Source: Pratylenchus scribneri (Eukaryota > Nematoda > Chromadorea > Rhabditida > Pratylenchidae). From it: DNA of 64,000 nucleotides. A program made the translations under genes and the position numbers. The notes under the pieces are model-generated. The model did not search any database and was not told the origin of the DNA. It saw only the letters and a list, made by a program, of their open reading frames with translations. Positions 1-11,418 of the stretch are shown here, one piece after another (the first letter of the stretch is position 1; each line of letters starts with the position of its first letter). Location of the stretch: NCBI GenBank assembly GCA_030063045.1, contig JAQSEB010000001.1:1736001-1800000 (forward strand), written 5' to 3'.

Positions 1-159
1 AAAGAGAGGAAAAAGATTGGGAATATTCCAAATTGGGAATTTTAAGCCTTAAAATTTTGGGAAGGAAATGATAAATGAAATGGAATTTAAATTTAAACCA
101 TTTGGGGAAGGAAATGACGAATTAAATTGAAATGGCCTTAATAAAAATAAATTTTTCAG

Positions 160-2884
160 AAGTGACATTGTGATCCCATACCTGAAAAAGCGATCCATCA
201 GCTATTATGACCCACAAAGGCCAGTTTGGAGTGAAAATATGATTCGAGAGGAGCAAAGGGCCAAGGAGAATTCGCGCATTTTCCTTTTTGTCCTGGACCC
301 TGGCACAATCAATGCCACCTCATTCCTCGAGATTGCATATTTTGCCGCGAGGAAAGCCTCCAAATTGGTGGTCGTTTTCCTGGGCCGACATGAATGGAGT
401 GACAAGGCATTGAAGGTGGATTTGCCGGACAGGATTCGGACATGTAATCTGTTGGAGGCCATCCTGAAACGGCATTCTGTCCTAATGCTCACATCCATCG
501 AGCAGGCACTGGACTTTGTCGATGAGAAAATCATTGGCGATAAACCTTGGACAGAGGTATTAGCTGATTCTATTTATTTTTGGCTGATTCTGATTTGAAT
601 TTGACCAAAAATATATATTAGTAGTCATTTAAATTTATAATAAATGGCCATATCTCATTTTGGTGGTATCCTAAAGCAATAATTTATGGCTCATTCGAGT
701 CAGCATTGTCGATTTAGTTGGGATAATGTTAATTCTGATCAGATTTGATTCTTTAAAAAGTGTTTAACCGGTTTAAAACCCGATTTAATTGGCCATAACT
801 TTGGTTCAAATAACTAACTTAACCTGTTTGAAATTGAAATCTTATAAACAAAACTGACTCTAACGAATCGATTGAGCCTTATGTTAGATAAAGGCTGTAG
901 GACAATTAGAAAAAGTCGAAACGAATAGGCCAAAACAAATTCATCTATTGTTGAATTTAATTCCAAATTTTATTTGTAGGCCATTGCCAATCCTGCCCAG
1001 CGACTTCCCTTCATTCGGCTCAAATCGCGTCGTTGCGTGAATAAATGCTCAACAAAATGCAGGAATGCCGCTCGATTTTGCCGCAATCGACTACTTACAC
1101 ATTTGAGTCGATTGGCCCTTCTACTCTTGTTCGAAGCATCCCTCGTTTTGGCTTTCAACTTCATTCTTTCCCCGCTGGTCCTTTCTCCGTTCATTTCCGT
1201 CTCAATTTGGGCCATCATTTTGCCACTTTTGGCATTTAATTATTTACTCATTCTTGGCCTCATCATTTATTATCGATTCACGGCAAGTTTATTCGGCAAA
1301 ATGAAATAAATTTTATTTATTTTGATTTTAGAAATATCGAAAAAGACGGAAAGTGCATCGAACCCTGCAATTGCCAATGCCCCCTCTGCCTCGGGTGAAC
1401 ACAATGAGTGACAGTTTGGCATCAGCGGAACATCGAAGGGAAAAAACATTCCGGCACTCGAAACGTGGCACCACCACCTCCTCCCAATCATCGAGTTCAT
1501 TGAGTGGTTTTGGCCACATTGGCGGTGGATATGAGCCAATGATTGAATTGTTGATCAGCGGAAGTACAAGCGTTGGAGGCAAAATGGGAGAGAGGACACG
1601 GACATATAGCCATCAGCCTAGTCGAGAAAGGGAAGAGAGAAGACCGGAGAAAAAATGTGAAAAGTTACGACAAAATGGATGTTTGACTTCACCAATTGGA
1701 TACGACGTGTTCCTGAGTTGTTCATCCTCATCCGAATTGGATTGGATAACGCAAAAGGCTGTGCCCGAATTGCATAAAAATGGCCTGAGTTACACGTCGG
1801 CATTGATGTGTGACAATGAAATGCGAATTCCATTCTTGCACACGGCCAGCCATATTCTCTACTACATTCCATCATATAAAACATTCTTGTCGGGAATGAT
1901 CGAAATGTGAGGAGGGACATTATAAACTGGATATTATCGTATTTAAATTTGCCGAAAAAATGCGGAAATTTCTAAATAGAATATACATAAAAACAAAATA
2001 TAATGATTTAAGGGTTTACCCTAATTTCACAAATCAAAATCATATACCATTAAATAGGGCTAGTCAATACGCATTGAATGATATATATTTTGTCATCATT
2101 TGGTCAAAATTTGAGAGTGATAAGCAGTTTAAACCGATTGTGATTTAATGGTTCAAAACCAAGTTCGGATTAGTTAAACTTAAATCAAAACATAATTAAA
2201 TAATGCGTTTTGACGAGATCTATCGATTGAGTATAAGGTTTGGGGATCTAGGATAAATCACTAAACTCATAAACTTTTCGGCAATTTCATTATTTTTAGT
2301 AAAAATAAATATTTTTCTTTTGAAATGAAATCCAATCCATTCATTTTAGTGCCTATTTCATTGGGCATTCCGATTGGCAAGTGACAGTTTGTGTGCCAAG
2401 AGAGGCTGAATGTTTAGTGCTATTGGATGATGTGGCCAAATTGGATGCGGAAATCTACAAAGCAGTTGAACGTCGAAATGAATGCTATCGAATGGCATTT
2501 GCCTATTTGAAGGATATGGCCGCAAGGAGACAAGTTCGAGTATTCACCAGGTTGATTTTAGTGAGGTGAAACATTATTTGAAATTGGCTTTTCAGAGTTG
2601 AAGAAGCAATTCGGCATATTCGAGATACAAGCAATCAACAACAGCAAGAGAGGATTAACATTGAAGGGGACGAAGGGGATGGCCAACAACAAGGGAAAAG
2701 AACATCAACGGCATTGAGGCAAATTCTGGAGAAGCAACATTTGGTGAAGGAAAGGACCAGTCAAAATTTGTTGGAACATTTGAGGCAGGCCGAAGCCAGG
2801 GGACAACAAATGGAATTGGATTTGGCCGAAATTCGACCAGACCCAAAGGATCGGCTGGACCTACCTAACAATACTCGGAGTTGA
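160..2884 (+). CDS. olrn-1: OLRN-1/Raw-like protein, 5' partial
   Basis: Exons 160-556, 980-1282, 1332-1906, 2350-2550 and 2596-2884; the gene begins before the window. The first and third/fourth exons carry two copies of the nucleoside 2-deoxyribosyltransferase-like domain found in Drosophila Raw and C. elegans OLRN-1. Signatures are FLFVLDPGTINATSFLEIAY in the first and YDVFLSCSSS ... GMIEIAYFIGHSDWQV in the second. Exon 2 encodes two hydrophobic helices, in line with OLRN-1 being a multi-pass membrane protein. The C-terminus is charged and glutamine-rich, probably coiled-coil. In C. elegans, OLRN-1 acts in AWC olfactory neuron asymmetry; that role here is inferred from family only. Intron 2 (1283-1331) needs a GC donor (ACG|GCAAGT): the GT three bases further in breaks the frame. 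Intron 3 (1907-2349) contains a MITE-like element. Confidence 0.82.
1948..2288. mobile_element. MITE-like element, family A, copy 1
   Basis: Lies inside an intron of the olrn-1 homologue. The left end reads ATTTGCCGAAAAAATGCG and the right end ACTTTTCGGCAATTTC, an inverted pair. An internal block (atctatcgattgagtataaggtttgggg, quoted in part) recurs in the copies near 12.05-12.37 kb and 27.31-27.45 kb. There is no coding capacity, which fits a non-autonomous DNA element. The boundaries are approximate. Confidence 0.5.
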
Positions 2885-3818
2885 CAAAGGAAAAGCAATA
2901 ATTGCGCAGCAGGAAATAAATTAATATTTTGAATCAATATTTTGTGATAGCCCCAACACCTAAATATATTCATAGTTTTATTCTACTTAACTCAAATTCA
3001 CCCAAAACATTGCCTCCCTTCCCTTTTTTTATTTTATTTTCATCAATTTCACAGCATAAATTCAAAATTAATTAAAATTAATAAAATTCTTTAACATATT
3101 TAAATGTTATGCATATTCGATGAAAATTGGTTTAATCCAATAAGAAGTATGTAATGGATATTATTGAGGCAAAAAGGCTGAATAAACTTAGTCAAACAGG
3201 CGGAATTATTAAAACTTAGTCAAACAGGCGGAATTATTTAAAACTTAGTCAAACAGGCGGAATTATTAAAACTTAGTCAAACAGGCGGAATTATTTAAAA
3301 CTTAGTCAAACAGGCGGAATTATTAAAACTTAGTCAAACAGGCGGAATTATTTAAAACTTAGTCAAACAGGCGGAATTATTAAAACTTAGTCAAACAGGC
3401 GGAATTATTAAAACTTAGTCAACCAGGCGGAATTATTAAAACTTAGTCAAACATGGGGAATTATTAAAACTTAGTCAACCAGGCGGAATTATTAAAACTT
3501 AGTCAAACATGGGGAATTATTAAAACTTAGTCAACCAGGCGGAATTATTCTTAAAACAGGCGCAAAACGGAATTAATCTAATCAGTCAGTATTAATATTT
3601 GTTTAGCGAACTCTCCATTTCAAATAAATGTTTTCGAACATTTTCAAAACAAAATTTCAGATTTCATTCTATTTCATTAAAATTATTATTAAATATTTAT
3701 CGAATTTGATGGATTTGGATAATTAAATAAAGTCATAATCTCATAATCAAATATGTATACATAAAATAATTAATAAAATGTGCCCGAATTTATTTATTTG
3801 GTAATTTATTTCATCAAT
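2885..3818. other. Intergenic region between convergent genes
   Basis: The stretch between the convergent olrn-1 and bcat-1 genes holds a minisatellite array (3183-3552) and otherwise AT-rich sequence. No coding region was seen. Confidence 0.7.
3183..3552 (+). repeat. Type-1 minisatellite array
   Basis: About 13 head-to-tail copies of a 28-29 bp unit, CTTAGTCAAACAGGCGGAAT plus TATTAAAA. Early units alternate between TTATTAAAA and TTATTTAAAA spacers, and later units carry AACCAGG or AACATGGGG variants. The same unit forms the array at 24.53-25.32 kb. The core ACAGGCGGAATTATT is shared with the type-2 arrays. Confidence 0.95.
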
Positions 3819-5411
3819 TCATTCCAATTCCACAATGTGCACCCATTCTGGTTTGTCCACTCTCCCATATTGAATATCGGAAATGGTCTCTTGAATTCGT
3901 TGCATCAAATCTGCTCCCGAACTCATTGTAGGAATTTGGATTTCCTCGACTCTTCCATCTTCCTGATCCCTGTGTACGATTTTATCAATAGGTGACAATG
4001 CGCAGGCCGTTCCGGATCCGAACATTTGCAACAACTATTAAAAAATTTGAATATAAAATTGAAATTCGATTGGACACTGACCCTTCCATCGGCCGCAGCC
4101 ATTCTCATTTCCTCCATTGTTGGGTACCGTTCGCTAATTTTGAAGTCGCCAAATTCATGGGCAATTGCCAACACCGAATCGCGAGTTATTCCCGCCAAAA
4201 TGAGTCCATCATCCAATGGAGGAGTAACCAATTCATGCTCTATATAGAAAGAAGTATAATTGAAAGTTTTCTGATTTCTGAATCACCTCCATTCTCATTT
4301 ATCCAATACACAAAAATGTTCATTGAGCCAACTTCTGTTAGCTTTTGATCTGGGCCACTGAGCCATAAAACTTGTTGGCATCCATATTCAGCGGCCAATC
4401 TGCCGACCATAATTGTTGCAGCATAATTGCTAAAAATTAGATAAAATGAATCAAATTCAATATGCAAACAAAATTACCATCCCATTTTGAAGCTTCCAAC
4501 GCCTCCATGGAAGGCTCGCACAAATGTGGAATCGGCAAACAGGGAAACAGGCTTGAAACCAGTTTGATAAAATGCGCCAACTGGGCCAGAAAGTACTATA
4601 AAAGGAAATATAATTTAATTAACCAAAAAATAATTTACCAAAAAGTTTGGCATTTTTTGAATGTGCAACGCCCAATGTCGGATCGGTGCCAATCATTGTA
4701 GGGCGAATGTAGAGGGAGGAGGTGGTGGAATGTGGCACCCAATCTTTGTCAATTCTGACCAATTCACAAATTATTTTCAACAATTCATTTGCATCAAAAT
4801 CCTTTACAAAAATAATAATAAATATTAAAATGTGGCTCTAACCGGTAAAGAAGAACGTGCCGCCGTCCTCCGCATTCTCGCAATGTTCATTTCTGGCCGA
4901 AACAGTCGTATCCTATTGTCAATGCCACGATATGCCTTCATCCCTTCGAATAATTCAATGGCATAATGAAGTACCTATAAGAGAATAAATTTATTCCATT
5001 TCATTCAATTTGTCAATCACTTTTGCCCCCGGATGCAGCTGCAATTCTTTGAGTGGTGTTATCTGGGGCCGAGTCCATCCTTTGCCCTCGCTCCAGTCTA
5101 CTTCCATCATATGATCCGCAAAATGGTGGCCAAATTTCAATTCATCCGTATCCTTTGGTTTATCCTGCATTTGCCAAATTTCGGACCGTTCAATTTGCAA
5201 ATCTTTGTGCTAAAATTAAATAAAATTACTCATTAAAATGGAAGGCGAAATGAGTGACCAAGAATGTTTGCTTGCGTCGTTCTGCTGGCGAAGGAATTGG
5301 TTCAATTTGGTGTTGTTGCGGATGGATTGCCAATTGGCCGCTGGACATTGAAGCCATCGAACGGCTTCCGCCATTCAACAATATGAATTTGATTGGTTGC
5401 AGTGTTTTCAT
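3819..5411 (-). CDS. bcat-1: Branched-chain amino acid aminotransferase
   Basis: PLP-dependent enzyme that transfers the amino group of leucine, isoleucine or valine to 2-oxoglutarate. Exons 3819-4034, 4082-4239, 4287-4429, 4478-4595, 4639-4801, 4843-4974, 5021-5209 and 5259-5411 give 423 aa, close to the family's usual 390-415. Family blocks appear in order: [45 protein letters not shown] (its Lys is the PLP Schiff-base position), [33 protein letters not shown] and [12 protein letters not shown]. The first exon is serine-rich, lacks acidic residues early and could be a mitochondrial presequence, but two later in-frame Met codons mean the true start is uncertain. All eight junctions keep phase. 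Confidence 0.92.
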
Positions 5412-7572
5412 CTAAAAATGGGAAGAAAATATAATCATAAAATTGGGTAATTGTCTATGTCGAAAAATGAGGACAAAATTGAGCAAAACCAATTAAAAAT
5501 CATCGAAGCTCGGGAATGAGCCCGAGAGGGGTGAAAGGGAGAGAATTTAAAGAGCCGCTCGAAAAGGGACATTCATTTGATGAACTGCCCCTTTTTTATC
5601 TATTACTCAATTGGGGCGGCTGGCAGTAGGAATGAACTCTAACTTGTGGTTTAAATAAGTCAGAAAAAAGGGGGTAAATTGAGTGATGAGTGGGAATTGG
5701 CCAAAATCATGCTTTTGGGAATAAAATAAATATTTTCATCATCATCACTTCTGCTCTCTTTCGTTTCCTTGCAGACAACAAACCAATCCTCCGTTTTGGC
5801 CCACGTGGTCCCGAAAAGTGCGCTGACATCACGCGACGAATGGGAGCTGATCGGTCTTTTGAGGGGGACATTTTGGGTGGGAATGGGAAGGAAGTGGTTG
5901 GCGATGGATGGTTGGTAGGATTTTGGTTGATTGATGATATTTTTGGGTGGTTTTGATGTGAAGGACGAGTTTACAAACCAACAATGAATGAATGAACGTG
6001 CTTTTTCGCCCATTTAAGGTATTGGATGGGATGGGGAGAATGTGGATTTATGAAAATGGAGATTTATTGTTGGGAGCCGAACGGCGAGGCAGAAAATGGG
6101 CATTTTTTCTCACATCTGTCCCCCCCCCCCCTCCAGCCATTATTCATTGCCCTTCACATTTTCTTCCATTCCATCCATTAAATTCTTGCATCATCCTTTG
6201 TAATCCAAAGCAAATTTTATGGAGGATTTATTTAATTGTCCGGATGTTGTTTTATTTTATTTGAAAGCAAATTAATTGAGTGGTAAATAAATAAATTATT
6301 TGCAAACAAATTTTTAATAATTTAAATGTTTGCAAAATGCATCAAAGATTCAGAATCCCTTATTATTAGTAAACAAAATAAAATAAGCACGAGGCAATGT
6401 TTTTGATGAAAATGTATGGGAATGGGAAATGGGATGATCAAAATGAAAGGAAGGACAGCAGCCCAAACCCCAAATAAATACGCCATGTGAGTTGGGAATT
6501 TTTACGTACACAAACACCGGTGATGGATGGGACCGTTTCATTCCGAGGCCAACCGAAACTATTTTATCATCAAAAATTTCTCATCTCTCAAAAATGAAAA
6601 TAACAACCACCTTAATGCCGTATTATTTTGTGTGATTGGCCAAAGATTGCCATGCAAAATGTCGACGACAACAACCATTGATGGCGATGATGAAAAAATG
6701 AGTGGGGTGAATGAATGGGATAGATCACAGTTCAACCAATTGAATTTCTATGTTTTTATCACCCCTAACATTTTATTATTTATTGTTTAGAACTTTCATT
6801 TAGATGATGAAATTTTAATTTCAAATTTCTCAGACATCGAGAATCCATTCTTTTGACATTTGACTCCATCTTCATTCAATCAACATTCATTTTGCATCAG
6901 AATGATCAACAAAAATAAAATTCCGAATGGAAATGGGAATTGGAAACCATCAAATTTTGAATTTATTGCCTGATACGGCCTTGATTGAATTTTGAAGAAA
7001 TAAAATTCAAAGTGGCCTCGTGCTATATTATATTTTGTGTAATATGGCATAAAGTGGTACAAATGGAAATCGTCGTATCATCCAAATCCAAAATTAGAAA
7101 GGCCATAGCGGAGATAATGAAAAAAATGAAAAACAAATCAGAAAATGCATTCATCATTCAAGAAAACAAATTAAGGGTGGAAATGGCCCATTCCTGTGGG
7201 CCGAAATAATCGGTTGAAATGATTGGAAGCACTTTTATGATTGACGCTGCGATGATTTTGCTCATTGCATTCCACCCTTGTCCCCATTCCAACATTGATA
7301 ATGATAAGAAAGGATTGGTTGGGGTCACGACGACATGAGAACATATTATGGCCAAAAATGAGTCTGGCCAGCAATTTAATGGATGTCGAAAGATGCATGG
7401 TTGATCATGTCGAATTAAAAAATGGCCTTCTTATAATAAAAATGAATATAGATAATAGAAGAAAGGAGATGAATTTTTTAAGTAATTTAAATTAAAGAAA
7501 AAATATCCGGAAAGTTGCAATTAAAAGATTTCTGGAATTGTAATTAAAAACTAATTTTCATGAAAATACAAA

Positions 7573-8140
7573 ATCTTTTTAGGCTAAGTGAAACACAAAT
7601 GTTTTTAAGCTAAGTGAAACACAAAATGTTTTTAGCTAAGTGAAACACAAAATGTTTTTAGCTAAGTGAAACACAAAATGTTTTTAGCTAAGTGAAACAC
7701 AAAATGTTTTTAGCTAAGTGAAACACAAAATTTTTTAGCTAAGTGAAACACAAAAAGTTTTTAGCTAAGTGAAAACACAAAATGTTTTTAGCTAAGTGAA
7801 ACACAAAATGTTTTTAGCTAAGTGAAACACAAATGTTTTTAAGCTAAGTGAAACACAAAATGTTTTTAAACTAAGTGAAACACAAAATGTTTTTAGCTAA
7901 GTGAAACACAAAATGTTTTTAAGCTAAGTGAAACACAAAATGTTTTTAAGCTAAGTGAAACACAAAATGTTTTTAAACTAAGTGAAACACAAAATGTTTT
8001 TAGCTAAGTGAAACACAAAATGTTTTTAAGCTAAGTGAAACACAAAATGTTTTTAGCTAAGTGAAACACAAAATGTTTTTAGCTAAGTGAAAAACAAAAT
8101 GTTTTTAGCTAAGTGAAAACACAAAATGTTTTAGCAAACG
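7573..8140 (+). repeat. TTAGCTAAGTG minisatellite array
   Basis: About 21 copies of a 26-28 bp unit, TTAGCTAAGTGAAACACAAA plus ATGTTT. Units vary mainly in the length of the T and A runs (TTTTTAGC versus TTTTTAAGC). The reverse complement of the same unit fills the last intron of CHMP2B at 26.46-26.85 kb, so the family is dispersed. Confidence 0.95.
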
Positions 8141-8149
8141 AAAACACAA

Positions 8150-8450
8150 ATGTCTAAGAAAAATTGAGGGGAACACAAATTTTCCCTACAGTATAAATGA
8201 GAATAATGATTTCAAAAACTTATGCGAGCATTTACTTAATCGTTAGTTAAGTGATTTGTGTTTCCCTCGATTCCTAACAAAAGGGGTACCGTATTCTCTC
8301 TTTAGCTGCAGCGAACGAAAATTTGTGTTCCCTTGATTTGATTGAAGGGAAAAATAAAGTTCCCTCGATTTGAAAGAAAGAAAATGTCGTTGCCTCAATT
8401 TGAATGAAAAGGAAATTTATGTTCCCTCTATTTATACTTTAACTCCAGCA
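8150..8450. repeat. Decayed repeats next to the array
   Basis: Just past the minisatellite the motif GTGTTCCCTCGATTTGA recurs in diverged form at several points (for example near 8257, 8325, 8360 and 8420), separated by A-rich stretches. It looks like an eroded second tandem repeat. No coding potential was seen. Confidence 0.45.
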
Positions 8451-8687
8451 GAACAATCCATGTATATTTAAATTATTATTTTTTTTATTAAATTTATCCA
8501 TTTTTAATTCATTTGATTTTAAATAATCAAATCTTTATTTCGAATTTCGATTGATTTGTTTATTTATTTATTCAAATGAATATTTGTTTCCATGGCAATG
8601 GCAACATCTCCCCAATTTTTCTACTCTTCTCACCCTAAAGCCTGAACCCCCCCATTCATTATCATTCCTTAATCAAAAAAGGCTAAA

Positions 8688-9248
8688 ATGTTATTCCTTT
8701 TATTAGCCCCAATCCTTGATTTGGGATTTAATGCGGCCACATTTTTCCTCCATTTGGACCAGGATTTACAATTGATGCTTGTTCTGTCAGTTCCTCATCC
8801 CACCAATTTTGTGTTCATTTTCAGTTTGCAAGATACCCTCCAAGTGTTGGCCATTCTTGGTTTGGCCGTCCGATTTTCCTCCACTTTTGCTTTTCAAGTC
8901 GGCCTCATTGGCCATATTCTTCGCCGATTCAGTGCTTCCATCTTTTCGGCACTTCTCTATTTTGTCCTTAGCATTCTGCTTCATTTCCTTTCACTTAAAA
9001 ATCGTTGGTCTAATTTTGATTCGGCCCCGTCCCATCATTTTGTTTGGTCCGTCGAAATAACAATTTTATTTGTTGCCCAAAGAACCGGTAAAAGGAATAT
9101 TTTGATTTGCTAATTCATTAATTCAGCCTCCATTCTCCACTATTTCCTCTATAAAAGGACAATTTTGATGTTGAATGACCCAAAATATCATCAAGAATCG
9201 TCAGATTGGCTACTTCAAAAAATTGGCCAAAAATCTGTTGTGCAATAA
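8688..9248 (+). CDS. TMEM138: Transmembrane protein 138 (TMEM138)
   Basis: Small four-pass membrane protein; vertebrate TMEM138 is needed for ciliogenesis. Exons 8688-8785, 8825-9087 and 9127-9248 give 160 aa, matching the vertebrate length of about 162. The first intron is only 39 bp (CT|GTCAGT ... TTTCAG). Removing it rather than reading through restores a gap-free match across the LQLMLVLLQD region. The strongest identity is FQVGLIGHILRRFSASIFSA, LYFVLSILLH and the C-terminal HYFLYKRTILMLNDPKYHQ. In nematodes cilia are confined to sensory neurons, so expression is probably neuronal; this is inference. Confidence 0.88.
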
Positions 9249-11418
9249 AATAATTGGCAAAATCGGGCGAACCAATTTTTTTGTGAGGAACAGAACAATT
9301 TTGTGTGCAATAAAATAAAATAGACCTCAAAAAGTGAAGGAATGGTGCAAATATATTTAATTTGGAAACAAGTTTTTTCATCCTGAAAAATGCAAAATAT
9401 TCTCCTTTATCGCCTCATTTCACACAAAATTTACCATCATTTTATTTGAAAAAATTCGAATTGAAAATTGATTGATCAAAAACCCTCTATAAATTCCCAT
9501 TTTTGGTATTTTCTTCCCCAATTCGGATTACTATTGACGATATATTTTTGCTGATGAGGATGGAGGATGACTAATGGGAAAATGGCATTTATGAATGAAT
9601 GAGCAGAGCCCACGAAAGAGAGGCAAAACGATGCTTTACAAAATGAATGAGTAAAATGGGAAAGGAAAAGCGATGATCGTAAATGTTGAATTCATAAAAT
9701 GTTACGGATGAATAGAAATCATTCATTCCCCTGCTGGGCCATTTTCCTTTTCCCCATCCTCCATTCAATTGTCCTCTGTGCAGCAGATTTCTCCGTTATT
9801 ATGGCCAACAAAATTTCCGCGTGAATTTTTGAATGCGCGGACGCAAATACAAGAAAAGGGATTACAATTTTATGGGAAGTGGGAAGGGAACATTGGCCTA
9901 GATTTTGGCCACTGGGCCCTTCCCTTCAAAGAACACAGCCAAACATTTGCTCGATTCCCTCCGGTCCACTCCCTTGTGACCTTTTCAGTCATCCGCGCTG
10001 CTGCTCACCACTGGTCTAGGCTTACTAATAAAAGAAGGCACATAAAGAAGGAAGGAAGCAAAATGTTGGGGAAGGAGGTCAAAACAGCACAAACAGGGCA
10101 ATGTCTATGGACAGAGGAGGTGGCCGTGGCCCCCAAAATGCATCGACCAAAGTGGTGGGTGGTTGTGGTGCCCAATGGTCATTCCCTCCATTCATTCAAT
10201 GCTGACCATTGGACGCCCTCCGTAACCCCCCACCAATTCTGCTCCATTCGATTGCACATTTTGCCCCAATTTTACTGGGTTTTTCCCCGGCGTACTTTGC
10301 CCAAAACCAATCCATTTTTTGCCTTTTTTTGCCCAGTTCTCCGTTCATTCATTTTTTGCCTTTTGAATTTCAGAAGCCGTTCGACTTAATTTTTTATGCT
10401 TTTTCGTTCATTTCAAATTTGTCTTTCTTTCCATTCGAAGGAACCGAAACAGGACATTTATTTCAATAACTGGGTATTTATTTTAGCCATATCTCGAGAA
10501 GGAAGAAACCAATTCAGGAAGGCGATATGCCATTTGAAAGCCTCAAAAGTCATCTAAAAAGTGGCTTTGCTAATTTTTGAAAAAGCCTCAAAAAATTCGG
10601 GTTTTTTACTTTAAATATATGTAACTTTTTAAAATGTAGAATTACTAAAAATTTAAAAAGACAACATTATACTTATTAGGAGGGTACTTTAGACTTTCAA
10701 TTAAAATATTACCCTTCTCGAATTGATTATTTCCTCCTCGCTGAACTATGAAATCCCAGTCCGAAATTATGTTACTGAAACCTCCATTAAAGGGACATTG
10801 AATTCATTCAAAGCAATCGACAAATAAAAGGAAATTTTATGCTTTTATTATGGCCATTGGGAATAGGCAAATAGTAAATCGGCGCCAGGGACACACATTT
10901 TCGATATACGGATTTGGACATGGCCAATATTTTGGGCCAATATTTGGAAAGGAATGCATGCGCAATGTCCACCCAATATTATTCCCCTTTTGAATTCAAT
11001 CCGAATCATTTCCCTCCCCTTCAATGAGTTTTGGCCAAATCGAGGAAAAGCGGCGCGGATTCTGGCCACATTTTCACTGTTTTTCCAAAGATTTCCTCCG
11101 TTCTATCCCCCTCCACTCTCGACCATCCCCCACCCAATGATGTTGATGATCTCCCCGCCGATGCGAGAGCAAATAGCCTTGGCTAGACCGGCCTATATAG
11201 CTGCTCTCGTGGCTAGTTCATCATCCGCACCCCATCCCAATGATGAGAGTCGTACGGCCAAATGAAAAATTGCAATGGAAATGCAATCCACCCCCCCCCC
11301 CCCCCTCATTCGGCTAATAATCAATTCCGCCTCCATCAATTATCCCCCATCCCCACTTTTGCAGTTTCCGGATATTTCAAATTTTAATTAATTAATTCTG
11401 TTTCCGAGAGAGTGAAAA
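9249..11418. other. Intergenic region upstream of innexin
   Basis: No gene is supported here. An open frame at 9769-10389 has no family resemblance and low complexity. Around 10480-10770 lies a stretch beginning GCCATATCTCGAG that resembles parts of other dispersed repeats. A C-run sits at about 11290-11306, and a CCTATATAG motif at about 11192 could be a core promoter element. Confidence 0.5.

Larger units (their letters stand above)
5412..8687. other. Intergenic region between divergent genes
   Basis: Runs between the 5' ends of bcat-1 (-) and TMEM138 (+). It contains a C-tract at about 6121-6130, a minisatellite array (7573-8140) and a decayed repeat zone (8150-8450). Open frames here have no recognisable motif, no splice-consistent extension and no family resemblance, so I do not call a gene. 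Confidence 0.6.

Noticed and set aside
1287..1331. GT donor (CAA|GTTTAT) for olrn-1 intron 2
   Set aside because: It shifts the next exon into a frame that stops within about 80 bp, whereas the GC donor at 1283 keeps the Raw-like frame.
3183..3552. Telomere-like repeat because the unit contains TTAG
   Set aside because: The array is internal, flanked by genes, and the unit is a 28-bp minisatellite with no terminal features.
5660..6013. 117-codon minus-strand frame upstream of bcat-1, possibly an extra exon
   Set aside because: Does not join bcat-1 with a sensible splice and has no similarity to aminotransferase presequences.
9769..10389. 206-codon open frame upstream of the innexin gene
   Set aside because: No domain, signal peptide or splice partner; composition is that of pyrimidine-rich non-coding DNA.
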